58,539 nucleotides of DNA from an uncultured Oscillospiraceae bacterium (GCA_944385705.1 CALWYF010000004.1:1-58539), one strand, 5' to 3'. Counted from the stretch's first letter, positions 32,220 through 43,040 are shown. Numbers and translations are program-made. Notes: generated from the letters alone by a model not told the origin.

Positions 32220-35200
32220 ATGGGCTTTGTTCATCTCCATGTGCATACGGAATATTCCCTGCTGGACGGGGCCTGCCGCATAGAACAGCTGGCCAAGGCC
32301 GCCAAAGAGCTGGGCCAGGAGGCCATCGCCGTCACCGACCACGGTGTCATGTACGGAGCGGTGGCCTTCTACAAGGCCTGCCTGGCCCAGGGCATCAAGC
32401 CCATTATCGGCTGTGAGGTCTATGTGGCTCCCCGGCGTATGGACCAGAAGGAACACGGCCTGGACAACGATTACTCCCATCTCATCCTTCTCTGCAAGGA
32501 CGAGACCGGATATAAAAATCTCTGCTACCTGGTGTCCGCCGCCTTTACGGAGGGCTTCTATATAAAGCCCCGTATCGACTGGGAGCTGCTCCATGAGCAC
32601 AGCGAGGGCCTCATCTGCCTCTCCGGCTGCCTGGCCGGGGCCATACCCCAGCTTATTGTAAAGGACGACTACGCCGGGGCAAAGGCCAAGGCCCTGGAGC
32701 TATCTCAGCTCTTCGGGCCGGACTGCTTCTATCTGGAGATACAGGACCACAATCTCCGGGAGGAGAAGAAGGCCGCCCAGGGCCTCATCCGTCTCCACCG
32801 GGAGACGGGCATACCCCTGGCCCTCACCAACGACGCCCACTACATCGCCAAGTCCGACGCCTATTATCAGGATGTGCTCATGTGCATACAGATGGGCAAG
32901 ACCGTGGACGAGGGCGGACGCATGCGCTTTGAGACTCAGGAGCTGTATCTCAAGAGCGAGGAGGAGATGCGCTCCCTTTTCCCGGAGCTGCCGGAGGCGG
33001 CGGACAACACGGTGGACATAGCCCGGCGCTGCAACTTCGACTTTGAGTTCGGCCACTACCACCTGCCCCGCTTCAAGCTCCCGGAAGGGGAGAGGGACAG
33101 CTACCAGTATCTGTGCAAGCTCTGCGAACAGGGCTTCCAGGAGCGCTTTCCCACCCGGCCGGAGGTCCACAAGCAGCTGGACTACGAGCTGGACATGATA
33201 AAAAAGATGGGCTTTGTGGACTATTTCCTCATCGTCTCCGACTTCATAGGCTTTGCCAAGCGCAGCGGCATCCCCGTGGGCCCCGGCAGGGGCAGCGCCG
33301 CCGGCAGCGTGGTGAGCTACTGCCTGCACATCACCGATGTGGACCCCATAAAATACAGCCTCTACTTTGAGCGCTTCCTCAACCCGGAGCGGGTGTCCAT
33401 GCCGGATATCGACGTGGACTTCTGCGTCAACCGCCGGAGCGAGGTCATTGACTACGTCAACCGTCTCTACGGCCACGACCATGTGGCCCAGATAGTCACC
33501 TTCGGCACCATGGCCGCCCGGGGCTCCGTGCGGGACGTGGCCCGGGCTCTGAACATCAGCTACGGCGAGGCCGACCAGGTGGCAAAGCAGATACCCTCCG
33601 GCCCGGGGGCTCTCAACATCACCCTGGACGAGGCCCTCCAATTATCCAAGCCCCTGCGGGACATGTACCAGGGGGACGAGAAGCTCAAGCGCCTCATAGA
33701 CGTGGCCAAGGCCCTGGAGGGCATGCCCCGCCACGCCTCCACCCACGCCGCCGGCGTGGTCATCACCGAAAAGCCGGTATACGAATATGTGCCCCTGGCC
33801 ACCAACGACGAGGCCGTGGTCTGCCAGTACCCCATGACCACCCTGGAAGAGCTGGGGCTTTTGAAGATGGACTTCCTGGGCCTTCGGAACCTGACGGTGC
33901 TGGACGACGCGGTGCAGCTGGTGCGCCGCCACACCCCGGATTTTCGCATCGAAAACGTGGGAGAAGAGGACCGGGAGACCTTCGAGATGCTCTCCGCCGG
34001 GCGCACCAGCGGCGTGTTCCAGCTGGAGAGCACCGGCATGACGGGAGTCTGCGTCTCCCTCAAGCCCAAGAGCATTGAGGATATCACCGCCATAATCTCC
34101 CTCTACCGCCCCGGCCCCATGGACAGCATACCCCGTTTTCTGGAATGCTCCGCCCACCCGGAGAAGATAAGCTACAAGCACGAGCTGCTCAGGCCCATAC
34201 TTTCCGTCACCTACGGCTGCATAGTCTATCAGGAGCAGGTAATAGAGATATTCCGCCGTCTGGCGGGCTTCTCCCTGGGCCAGGCGGACATGATACGCCG
34301 GGCCATGAGCAAGAAAAAGCACAAGGTCATCGACGCAGAGCGAGTGGCCTTCGTCCATGGCGACCCGGAGCGGAACATCCCCGGGGCCCTGGCCAACGGT
34401 GTCAGCGAGGAAGTGGCCAACAGCATCTACGACGAGATACTGGATTTCGCCAGCTACGCCTTCAACAAGGCCCACGCCGTGAGCTATGCCATCGTGGCCT
34501 ACCGCACCGCCTACATGAAGCGCCACTATCCCCGGGAGTACATGGCGGCTCTCCTCACCTCGGTGCTGGATAACAGCCAGAAGGTGGCGGAGTACATCGC
34601 CGAGTGCCGGGAGCTGGGCATAAAGCTGCTGCCTCCGGACGTGAACGAGTCCGATGCAAACTTCACCGTCTCCTCCGGCAATATACGCTTCGGCCTGGTG
34701 GCCATAAAGGGCATAGGCTGGGGAGCCATCGAGTCTCTGGTGGCGGACCGGCGGGAGAACGGCCCCTTCAGGAGCTTTGACGACTTCTGCCGCAGGATGA
34801 ACGGCCGGGAGCTGAACCGCCGGGCCGTGGAGAACCTGATAAAGGCCGGAGCTTTCGACAGCATGGGCTACAAGCGCAAGGCCCTCATCCAGATAGCCGG
34901 GGCCGTGCTGGACAGCATTGCCCAGTCCATGCGGGACAACATTGCCGGGCAGCTGGACCTTTTCGGCATGGGGGAGGAGAGCTCCGCTCCCGCCGTCGTG
35001 GCCATTCCCCAGGTGGAGGAGTACAGCCCCATGGAGCTGATGGCCATGGAGAAGGAGACCACCGGCCTCTATCTCAGCGGCCACCCCATGGACGGATACA
35101 GGGACGCCGTGCGGAAAATGGGGGCGGTGCCCCTGGGCGCCGTGATGGCGGACTTCGCCGCCGAAGGCGGGCCCAGGCATTTTGCCGATAACCAGTATAT

Positions 35201-35720
35201 AAGCGTGGCGGGGGTGGTGGCCTCCTCCAAGACCCGCACCACGAAAAACAACACCCTTATGAGCTACATCCAGCTGGAGGACGACACCGGGACCATGGAG
35301 CTGATGGCCTTTCAGAAGGCTCTGGACAAGGGGGGCATGTACATCAAAGACAATGCGCCCATCTTTGTCCGGGGGCGTATCTCCGCCAGGGACGAGAAAG
35401 AGCCCCAGCTCATGGTGGACAGCATCCGGCCTATCGCCGATGTCCTGCATTCCGGAGGCCAGGCCGTCTCGGAGGCCTCTGCCCCCCAGCCCACTGCCCC
35501 GTCTCAGCCGGAGAAGAAGCTCTGGGTAAAGCTCCCCAGCGCCGACGACCCCAGGCTCAAGCGCATACAGCTCATCCTCACCATGTTCCCCGGCAGGCAG
35601 CAGATGATACTTTACTGCGCCGCAGAGAAAAAGCGCATGGGCTGCCGCTGCCTCATCCATGAGGGTCTGGTGGAGGAGCTGAAGGAGCTGCTGGGCAGCG
35701 AGAACGTTGTGGTGAAGTGA
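32220..35720 (+). CDS. dnaE: DNA polymerase III alpha subunit (DnaE)
   Basis: A 1166-aa C-family polymerase. The PHP domain begins FVHLHVHTEYSLLDGACRI and continues with VTDHGVMYGA. The palm carries PGRGSAAGSVVSYC and catalytic Asp residues in PDIDVDFC. A tandem HhH region follows (LINAG-type, IKAGAFDSMG), and the OB fold is near 990-1075 (ISVAGVVASSKTRTTKNNTLMSYIQLED). Firmicutes use DnaE with PolC; polC is not in this window. The gene starts three bases after the whiA stop. Confidence 0.96.
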   Translation: MGFVHLHVHTEYSLLDGACRIEQLAKAAKELGQEAIAVTDHGVMYGAVAFYKACLAQGIKPIIGCEVYVAPRRMDQKEHGLDNDYSHLILLCKDETGYKNLCYLVSAAFTEGFYIKPRIDWELLHEHSEGLICLSGCLAGAIPQLIVKDDYAGAKAKALELSQLFGPDCFYLEIQDHNLREEKKAAQGLIRLHRETGIPLALTNDAHYIAKSDAYYQDVLMCIQMGKTVDEGGRMRFETQELYLKSEEEMRSLFPELPEAADNTVDIARRCNFDFEFGHYHLPRFKLPEGERDSYQYLCKLCEQGFQERFPTRPEVHKQLDYELDMIKKMGFVDYFLIVSDFIGFAKRSGIPVGPGRGSAAGSVVSYCLHITDVDPIKYSLYFERFLNPERVSMPDIDVDFCVNRRSEVIDYVNRLYGHDHVAQIVTFGTMAARGSVRDVARALNISYGEADQVAKQIPSGPGALNITLDEALQLSKPLRDMYQGDEKLKRLIDVAKALEGMPRHASTHAAGVVITEKPVYEYVPLATNDEAVVCQYPMTTLEELGLLKMDFLGLRNLTVLDDAVQLVRRHTPDFRIENVGEEDRETFEMLSAGRTSGVFQLESTGMTGVCVSLKPKSIEDITAIISLYRPGPMDSIPRFLECSAHPEKISYKHELLRPILSVTYGCIVYQEQVIEIFRRLAGFSLGQADMIRRAMSKKKHKVIDAERVAFVHGDPERNIPGALANGVSEEVANSIYDEILDFASYAFNKAHAVSYAIVAYRTAYMKRHYPREYMAALLTSVLDNSQKVAEYIAECRELGIKLLPPDVNESDANFTVSSGNIRFGLVAIKGIGWGAIESLVADRRENGPFRSFDDFCRRMNGRELNRRAVENLIKAGAFDSMGYKRKALIQIAGAVLDSIAQSMRDNIAGQLDLFGMGEESSAPAVVAIPQVEEYSPMELMAMEKETTGLYLSGHPMDGYRDAVRKMGAVPLGAVMADFAAEGGPRHFADNQYISVAGVVASSKTRTTKNNTLMSYIQLEDDTGTMELMAFQKALDKGGMYIKDNAPIFVRGRISARDEKEPQLMVDSIRPIADVLHSGGQAVSEASAPQPTAPSQPEKKLWVKLPSADDPRLKRIQLILTMFPGRQQMILYCAAEKKRMGCRCLIHEGLVEELKELLGSENVVVK

Positions 35721-35732
35721 GGCGGAATATAT

Positions 35733-36818
35733 ATGACTGCTGTTAAAACCAGGAACCTGAACCTGGACCTGATCCGCTGTGCGGCTTTGCTGATGGTGCC
35801 CATAATGCACTCCCTGGACCACACAGGGCTCTACGACCAGCTGCTTTACAGCTGGCCCGACCGGCTGATGATAGCCGTAAAGACCCTGTTCACCTGCTGC
35901 ATACCCCTGTATGTGCTGCTCTCCGGCTACCTGAACAACAAAAAACAGCTCTCCGGGCGTTATTACCTGGGGCTTGTACGCATAGTGGTCACCTATCTCA
36001 TCTGCGGCGGCGCCTGCCTTATATTCGAGCAGCTCAGCGGCATCGCCCACCGCAGCCCCAGAGAGATGCTCAGCGCCATGCTCAACTACAGCTGCTGTGA
36101 CTACGCCTGGTACATCATGATGTATCTGGGCCTGTTCATCCTCATCCCCTTTCTCAACATGGCCTATCACGGCTGCGCCTCCAAAAGGCAGAAGCAGGTC
36201 CTGGTGCTCAGCTTCATTGCCCTGTCGGTTCTGCCCTCCCTCTTTAACACCTATTTCCAGCTTTACTCCATCTGGTGGGCCCGGCTCTACCCTATATGCT
36301 ACTATTTCACCGGGGCCTATCTCAGCGAGTACATGCCGGAGCTGAAGCCGGGCCGGGCCGCCCTGGGCCTGCTGGCCTTCCTGACTGCCTACAGCGTCTT
36401 TTTCTATTTCCACTACCACGCCCTGGGGGCCTCCCTCATCGGAGTCTATCAGGACACCTGGGAGGTGTACATCCTCTCGGTGCTGCTCTTTGTCATCCTC
36501 TTCCGTGTCCGGCTGAAAAGCAGCTCCGGCCCTCTGGCCTGGTGCCTGAAAAAGATTTCGGACCTGACCCTCCCGGCCTATCTGCTCACCTGGATACCCG
36601 ACAGTCTGATATACCCCATGCTCATGGCGGCAGTGCCCGCCGGCGCACCCAGGTACAAGTGGCTGTTTCTCACCGTGCCCGTCTCCCTTATCTCCGCCCT
36701 GCTGGGAGCCCAGCTGGTGGACTGGATATACCGGCCCGTGGCGGCCTTTACCGCAGCCCTGGCCAAAAAGCCCTTTTTCACCGATAAAGACCCTCTCTCT
36801 TCAAGGAGTATGCAATGA
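35733..36818 (+). CDS. Membrane acyltransferase, family 3 (OafA/WecH-like)
   Basis: A 361-aa polytopic protein of acyltransferase family 3, which O-acetylates or otherwise acylates sugars of surface glycans. The family start is LNLDLIRCAALLMVPIMHSLDHTG, with the conserved R in motif 1 and a membrane His. About ten TM segments follow. It lies 12 bp after dnaE and overlaps the next, paralogous gene by 4 bp. The acceptor glycan is unknown. Confidence 0.85.
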   Translation: MTAVKTRNLNLDLIRCAALLMVPIMHSLDHTGLYDQLLYSWPDRLMIAVKTLFTCCIPLYVLLSGYLNNKKQLSGRYYLGLVRIVVTYLICGGACLIFEQLSGIAHRSPREMLSAMLNYSCCDYAWYIMMYLGLFILIPFLNMAYHGCASKRQKQVLVLSFIALSVLPSLFNTYFQLYSIWWARLYPICYYFTGAYLSEYMPELKPGRAALGLLAFLTAYSVFFYFHYHALGASLIGVYQDTWEVYILSVLLFVILFRVRLKSSSGPLAWCLKKISDLTLPAYLLTWIPDSLIYPMLMAAVPAGAPRYKWLFLTVPVSLISALLGAQLVDWIYRPVAAFTAALAKKPFFTDKDPLSSRSMQ

Positions 36819-37885
36819 CCGAAAAAAAACGTGACCTTAATCTGGACCTTATCCGCAGCCTCGCCCTGGTTTTTGTGCTGGGCATGCACTATTACGACAA
36901 CTCCGGCTTCTACCTCATCACCATCGACGGCACCGGAGATTTCCTTATGGCCATGGGCCGCATGCTCTGCGCCACCTGCGTGCCCCTGTTCATTATGCTC
37001 ACAGGCCGGCTGTGCAGCTCCAAGAAGCTCACGGCCAAATATTACCTGGGCATGCTCAGGATAATGGAGATCTATTTCATCAGCTGCCTGGCCTGCCTGG
37101 TCTTCGAGGCTCTGTACCTGCACAATATCATGAGCCTGCAAGACATACTGTCGGGCATACTCAATTTCGAGCTGGACGGCTACGCCTGGTATCTGCTGCT
37201 CTACGGCGGACTCTTCCTGATGATGCCCTTCCTGAACATGATGTACAGCGGCTGCTCCGGCAGGAACCAGAAGCTGCTGCTGATAGTCACTTTTTTCGCT
37301 CTGTCACTACTCCCCTCCCTTCTTAATTCTTACGTCCATATCTATCCGCTGTGGTGGTCAAATCTCTACCCTATATGCTACTATTTCACCGGGGCTTTCC
37401 TGAGAGAATACAGCCCCAAAAAGAGCCCCCTGAAATACGGGCTGCTTATGCTCGCCGCCCTGCTCCTGTTCTGCGGTTATACCTGGCTGCGTTTTCACGG
37501 ATCCGCAGCAGATTTCCAGGCGGTGTTCTATGACCATTATCAGATATATATTCTGACCGTTCTTGTTTTCCTGTTTCTCGATTCTCTGGAGCTGAGCAGG
37601 CTCGGCTCCAGGCTGAAGGCCGCTATATACAAAGTGGCCGAGCTGTCCTTTGCCGCCTATCTCATGTCCTGGATAAGCGACGGGATAATCTACCGGGAGT
37701 TCGTCCCACATTTCCCCGTACCTGAGGACCGCTTCCTCTGGATATTTCCTCTGGTACTCCTGTCTCTGCTGTCCTCCCTGATAATGGCCCAGGCGGTGCA
37801 CTGGCTCTATGCCCCGCTGGACCGGCTGCTGCGGCCGCCGCTTCAAAGGCTGCTGTCCGGTCATAAGGCCGATGATACTCCATAA
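36815..37885 (+). CDS. Second membrane acyltransferase, family 3 (paralog)
   Basis: A 356-aa close structural paralog of the preceding gene: LNLDLIRSLALVFVLGMHYYDN, then YPICYYFTGAFLREYSP, which matches YPICYYFTGAYLSEYMP in its neighbour. It has about ten TMs. The ATGA overlap implies translational coupling, and the pair likely arose by tandem duplication. It may act on the same glycan or form heterodimers (inference). Confidence 0.85.
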   Translation: MTEKKRDLNLDLIRSLALVFVLGMHYYDNSGFYLITIDGTGDFLMAMGRMLCATCVPLFIMLTGRLCSSKKLTAKYYLGMLRIMEIYFISCLACLVFEALYLHNIMSLQDILSGILNFELDGYAWYLLLYGGLFLMMPFLNMMYSGCSGRNQKLLLIVTFFALSLLPSLLNSYVHIYPLWWSNLYPICYYFTGAFLREYSPKKSPLKYGLLMLAALLLFCGYTWLRFHGSAADFQAVFYDHYQIYILTVLVFLFLDSLELSRLGSRLKAAIYKVAELSFAAYLMSWISDGIIYREFVPHFPVPEDRFLWIFPLVLLSLLSSLIMAQAVHWLYAPLDRLLRPPLQRLLSGHKADDTP

Positions 37886-37894
37886 GCAATACAA

Positions 37895-37940
37895 AGCTGT
37901 CGCCCGTCCGGGCAATCCGGACGGGCGACAGCTGTCTTTA
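37895..37940 (+). terminator. Terminator after the acyltransferase pair
   Basis: A perfect 17-bp stem (AGCTGTCGCCCGTCCGG and its complement) with loop GCAAT is followed by GTCTTTATTC. Confidence 0.85.
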
Positions 37941-37964
37941 TTCTAATTATTTCACATGTACCTC

Positions 37965-38672
37965 TCAGGCTGTCCCTTCTGCCGCGGCCTCGGGGAATCT
38001 GTCCTGATAACAGGCCAGCACCGTCCCGGCGACGATATAGTAAATAAATGCCCGGGTATCCGCTGCAACAAACAGGGAAGTCTCCAGAAGATTATAGGAG
38101 AAGATGCCCGTAAGTATCATCAGGAGCACCTTTTGCTCCATGGGGGCGGAGGAGAAGAACAGCCGTACTATCTTCACCACCAGCAGCAGACTGAAGGCCA
38201 GCAGCAGCCCTAATCCCGGCAAGCCGGTGATATTGAAGGCCTGAAGATAGCTGTTGTGAAAATGGGGCTTCGTCTTGGGCATGACCTGGTTGGAAATTTC
38301 CATAACATCCTCACACAGGCAGCCCCTAAGCAGCCGCAGAGGTTCCTGCTCCATGGTGGGGATTATGCTCTCATATATCATCAGGCGTTCTGAATCATCC
38401 AGTAAGCTCCGTTCATCCGTATACGTCATGTCATTTTTCACCGTACCGGTCTGCTCCTGGGAAGTTTCGGCGGTCTCTTCCGGGGCGAGACCCTGGGCAG
38501 AGGCGGAAACTTCTTCCTCTTTGTAGTAAATGGCCAGGTACACACCATGGCCGACGAGAGCTACACCAGCCACAATACCACCCGCCTGGATGTAAAGGGC
38601 ACTGTGGACAAGCTGCTGAGCACAGATTATGTGAGAGAAGCCCTTGGCTGAATCCGGGCCTTTATCCTCCAC
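37965..38672 (-). pseudogene. Truncated O-antigen ligase/polymerase-like protein (C-terminal part)
   Basis: A 235-aa open frame that matches only the C-terminal half of Wzy/WaaL-type O-antigen ligases. It has one TM (about 31-50), a 90-residue outside loop (LLDDSERLMIYESI ...), the hallmark HNSYLQAFNITGLPGLGLLL, and three further TMs. The usual eight or so N-terminal TMs are absent; the only start is a GTG at 38672 without a clear ribosome site, 40 bp from the asnS terminator. A 5'-deleted remnant is most likely; a functional short form is possible. Confidence 0.6.
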
Positions 38673-38684
38673 CTTTGCAGATAC

Positions 38685-38726
38685 AAAAACCCAGGACTGA
38701 GAGTCTTTCTCAGTCCTGGGTTTTTC
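38685..38726 (-). terminator. Terminator of asnS (bidirectional form)
   Basis: A 17-bp stem AAAACCCAGGACTGAG / CTCAGTCCTGGGTTTT with loop AGTCTTT. Runs of A and T flank both sides. Confidence 0.9.
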
Positions 38727-38746
38727 TTTAATCCTTGTTCCTTTTC

Positions 38747-40141
<1,395 letters not shown>

Positions 40142-40192
40142 ATGGCGCTCATCCTTTCTCTCAGTACAGGAGACCTTGCTCCATAAGCATTT

Positions 40193-40221
40193 ATTATATA
40201 CATTTTTCCCTGATATTGCAA
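40193..40221 (-). promoter_or_regulatory. Sigma-A promoter of asnS
   Basis: Minus strand TTGCAA (40216-40221), a 17-bp spacer, and TATAAT (40193-40198). Confidence 0.75.
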
Positions 40222-40254
40222 GGATAATCTCTTCGCTTTCCCCTTCCGCTGCTC

Positions 40255-40284
40255 TTGCCTGGAGGCGCTGTTCCATGCTATACT
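40255..40284 (+). promoter_or_regulatory. Possible promoter of the SdpI-family gene
   Basis: TTGCCT (40255-40260), an 18-bp spacer, and TATACT (40279-40284). The ribosome site begins at 40291. Confidence 0.5.
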
Positions 40285-40304
40285 TATTTCAGGAGGTGGT
40301 GACT

Positions 40305-40682
40305 TTGGGCTATTGGCTGTTCATGCTGGCGGTATCCTTGCTGATTCCCCTGACGATGATAATCTTCGGCAGACATTTTATGAGCAATCCTCCCAAGGAT
40401 ATAAACAGCTTCTACGGCTACCGCACTTCCATGTCCATGAAAAGTCGGGAGACCTGGGATTTTGCCCACAGGTATTTCGGGAAGCTGTGGTTCATCCTGG
40501 GGCTGATACTCCTGCCCATGTCTGTGATACCCATGTTTTTCCTGCTGGGAAAAAGCGTGGAAACCATAGGCAATGCCAGCCTTGTTATCATGGGAATCCA
40601 GCTGCTTTTTCTCGTCGCTCCCATTATTCCCACGGAGGTGGCCCTGAAAAAGAACTTCGACCAATTCGGTTTCCGCCGCTGA
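40305..40682 (+). CDS. SdpI family membrane protein
   Basis: A 125-aa protein with three to four TMs. The motif FYGYRTSMSMKSRETWDFAHRYFGKLW is the SdpI/YhfL hallmark; SdpI is the immunity protein against the SDP toxin of Bacillus subtilis, but most relatives are of unknown role. AGGAGG at 40291-40296 is eight bases from TTG 40305, so the real start is TTG and not the ATG at 40275. No sdpA/B/C toxin genes are near. Confidence 0.85.
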   Translation: MGYWLFMLAVSLLIPLTMIIFGRHFMSNPPKDINSFYGYRTSMSMKSRETWDFAHRYFGKLWFILGLILLPMSVIPMFFLLGKSVETIGNASLVIMGIQLLFLVAPIIPTEVALKKNFDQFGFRR

Positions 40683-40709
40683 GGGCTGAAAGAGGACAGA
40701 ATAGTTTAA

Positions 40710-40740
40710 TGCCGGGAGTCCGATGTACGGACTCCCGGCA
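40710..40740 (+). terminator. Terminator hairpin between SdpI and the lipid kinase gene
   Basis: A perfect 13-bp stem TGCCGGGAGTCCG / CGGACTCCCGGCA. The T-run is poor on both sides, so termination strength is uncertain. Confidence 0.6.
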
Positions 40741-40748
40741 TTGGCTTA

Positions 40749-41639
40749 TCAGAATATAAATTGCAGGGGACATTGATAGTTTTTCAGCTCTATCTCCTGA
40801 TATTCTCCGCCGGCCTCCCCGTCCCGGGTCCAGGCCACCGGTTTTTCAAAGCTGAACTTTGCTCTTTTGGTATGGAGTATCAGCAGGTCCTCGCTGTCGT
40901 ACTTCTGGTAGAGCACGCTGTCCACTATGTTTTTGAACTCTGTGAGGTTGCCGGGGTTCTTCACCAGCACCAGCTCGGAGTAGCCGTCCCCCAGGCAGAC
41001 CAGGTCGTCCCTGAGATGGACTATTCCCGCCACGGAGGTGGAGTTGGACACGCTGCCGTAGAGAAAGTCCCCCTCTATGACGCCCCCGTCGTACTCAACC
41101 CGGGTCTTATAGCTCTCTATCTTTGGCAGGGCCAGGGCTCCCTGGAGCACATAGGCCAGATGGCCCAGCATTTTTTTCTGGCTCTGGGGAGTTGCATAGC
41201 TCACCTCGGTAAAGGCCCCGAAGGCGGCAATATAGGCGAAGTACTCCAGGTCCCCAAAGCCGCCCACGTCGAAGGGGTGGGCCGTACCGTGGACTATCCG
41301 TCGGGCGGCGGCCACGGTGTCGTTCTTGGGCAGGGCCAGGGTGGTGGCCACATCGTTTGCCGTACCCATGGGGATATATCCCAGGGGTGGGGGAGAGCTC
41401 AGCTCCATCAGGCCGGATACCACTTCGCTGAGAGTGCCGTCCCCGCCGATGCAGGCCACGGCGTCATAATCCCCCGCATAGGAGGCGGCGTACTCCGTGG
41501 CGTCCCCCCGGCCGGAGGTAAAGAACAGGCTGGTCCTGTATCCTCCCATGTCCAGCACCTGGAGGGCCTCACCCAGGTTCACCTTATAGGCCCCCTTACC
41601 GGCGGAGGGATTGATAATCAGCATCAGCTTTTTTTCCAT
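40749..41639 (-). CDS. Diacylglycerol/lipid kinase family protein (DagK/YegS-like)
   Basis: A 296-aa lipid kinase. N-terminal LIINPSAGKG, then VACIGGDGTLSEVVSGLM (the GGDGT nucleotide motif) and GYIPMGTANDVATTL (GTxND) are the DAGK catalytic signatures. Soluble DgkB of Gram-positives recycles diacylglycerol from lipoteichoic acid synthesis; sphingosine-kinase-like relatives exist, so the substrate is open. AAGGAG before ATG 41639 sets the start. Confidence 0.9.
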   Translation of the reverse strand: MEKKLMLIINPSAGKGAYKVNLGEALQVLDMGGYRTSLFFTSGRGDATEYAASYAGDYDAVACIGGDGTLSEVVSGLMELSSPPPLGYIPMGTANDVATTLALPKNDTVAAARRIVHGTAHPFDVGGFGDLEYFAYIAAFGAFTEVSYATPQSQKKMLGHLAYVLQGALALPKIESYKTRVEYDGGVIEGDFLYGSVSNSTSVAGIVHLRDDLVCLGDGYSELVLVKNPGNLTEFKNIVDSVLYQKYDSEDLLILHTKRAKFSFEKPVAWTRDGEAGGEYQEIELKNYQCPLQFIF

Positions 41640-41663
41640 TTGTCCCAGCTCCTTACGATTATG

Positions 41664-41692
41664 AAAAAAGGACATGCCGGAAGCATGTCCTT
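41664..41692 (-). terminator. Terminator of rpsT
   Basis: AAGGACATGC / GCATGTCCTT with loop TTCCG, then TTTTTTC on the minus strand. Confidence 0.9.
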
Positions 41693-41705
41693 AATTTGTT
41701 TTCCT

Positions 41706-41969
41706 TCAAGCCATCTCGTTGAGCTTGCTTGCCATAGCAGACTTCTTATGAGCTGCATTGTTCTTGTGCAGAAGCCCCTTGCCGGCTGCTCGGTCGACAG
41801 TCTTAACAGCAACTTTATAGGCACTGACGGCATTGTCACGGTTGCCCTCGGCAACGGCTGCGTCAAATTTTTTCATCATGGTCTTGAGCTCGGTCTTGTC
41901 AGCCCGGTTCTTGGCTCTGAGCTCCTTGGACTTAATGTCTCTCTTTGCAGAAGATTTAATGTTGGCCAT
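41706..41969 (-). CDS. rpsT: 30S ribosomal protein S20
   Basis: An 87-aa, basic, helical S20: MANIKSSAKRDIKSKELRAKNRADKTELKTMMKKF. It is single-gene with its own promoter and terminator, and diverges from gpr, a common Clostridia arrangement. Confidence 0.96.
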   Translation of the reverse strand: MANIKSSAKRDIKSKELRAKNRADKTELKTMMKKFDAAVAEGNRDNAVSAYKVAVKTVDRAAGKGLLHKNNAAHKKSAMASKLNEMA

Positions 41970-42024
41970 GCTTCAATCGCCACCTCCTCCTATAAAATTG
42001 AGTTATCACAACTCGCATTGATGG

Positions 42025-42053
42025 ATTATATCAAAGAAGTCACCAAAAATCAA
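42025..42053 (-). promoter_or_regulatory. Sigma-A promoter of rpsT
   Basis: Minus strand TTGATT (42048-42053), a 17-bp spacer, and TATAAT (42025-42030). Confidence 0.8.
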
Positions 42054-42150
42054 GTGTTTTTTCAAAAAAAGTTATCATTTTTTTATTTCAGTTATCTATT
42101 GTAGCCATTCTGGGAATGATACACTATATCTTGATTTTGGAGGGACAGCC

Positions 42151-43002
42151 ATGTTGTATAAAGGCAGGACAGACCTGGCCAGTGAGAGCTTCCGGCAGCT
42201 GGGAAAGGACAGCGGAGAACTCACTCAGCTGCCGGGGGTGAAGGCGCAGAAAGAAAAAATTCAGGGCATGGATGTGCTGAGTGTGGAGATATTGGACGAG
42301 ACCGGAGCCAAAACTCTGGGCAAGCCTATTGGAAAATATTTTACTCTGGACACTCCCCAGCAGTTTCAGCGAGGTGCGGAGCAGTTCCCCAATCTGGTAA
42401 ACGCCCTCTCTGAGCTGCTGAGCCGCTGTGCCGGGGATTTCAGTCAGGTGCTGGTGGCTGCTCTGGGAAACCCGGACATCACCCCCGACGCTCTGGGCAG
42501 TCTCTCCGCCGGGAGTATTCTGGTCACCCGGCATCTGAAGGAGAGCTCCACCCCTGGCTTTGAGGCTTTTTCCTCTCTGGCTCTCAGCCGCCCGGGAGTG
42601 CTGGGCAGCTCCGGCATTGAGAGCGCCCTGCAAATAAAGCTGCTTTGCGCTGAGATACGGCCGGAGCTGGTAATCGTCATCGACGCCCTGGCCGGGGCGG
42701 ACCTGGACCGGCTCTGCCGCTGCATTCAAATCTCCTCCTCCGGCATCTCTCCCGGCTCCGGGGTGGGCAACGACCGGCAGGAGCTGAGCCGGGAGACTCT
42801 GGGCGTGCCTGTGATTTCCATGGGCATTCCCACGGTGATGGACGCCGGGCTCATTGCAGGGGAGGAGATGGCCGGGCTCTTTGTCACTCCCCGAAATATA
42901 GACTCCCTGGTGAGGGCCGGGGCCCGGGCCATAGGCTACGGGATAAATATGGCCGTCCACCGGGGGATAAGCATCGAGGACATGGACCTGCTTCTGGGCT
43001 AA
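42151..43002 (+). CDS. gpr: GPR endopeptidase (spore germination protease)
   Basis: A 283-aa aspartic-type A25 protease that degrades small acid-soluble proteins when the spore germinates. Family blocks: GRTDLASESFRQL (start), VLVAALGNPDITPDALG, and GVGNDRQELSRETLGVPVISMGIPTVMDA near the C-terminus. It is made as a zymogen with a short N-terminal propeptide. GGAGG precedes ATG 42151. A forespore sigma factor promoter is expected, but I cannot point to one with confidence. Confidence 0.95.
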   Translation: MLYKGRTDLASESFRQLGKDSGELTQLPGVKAQKEKIQGMDVLSVEILDETGAKTLGKPIGKYFTLDTPQQFQRGAEQFPNLVNALSELLSRCAGDFSQVLVAALGNPDITPDALGSLSAGSILVTRHLKESSTPGFEAFSSLALSRPGVLGSSGIESALQIKLLCAEIRPELVIVIDALAGADLDRLCRCIQISSSGISPGSGVGNDRQELSRETLGVPVISMGIPTVMDAGLIAGEEMAGLFVTPRNIDSLVRAGARAIGYGINMAVHRGISIEDMDLLLG

Positions 43003-43024
43003 AGATTCTAAGCTTTCCCAGGAA

Positions 43025-43040
43025 TGTTTCACGTGAAACT
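43025..43040 (+). promoter_or_regulatory. parS: parS site 1
   Basis: TGTTTCACGTGAAACT, one mismatch (last base) to the ParB/Spo0J consensus TGTTTCACGTGAAACA. Confidence 0.9.

Noticed and set aside
33642-36419. 925-codon minus-strand open frame opposite dnaE
   Set aside because: Antisense shadow spanning the end of dnaE and the following gene; the sense frames are clearly conserved proteins.
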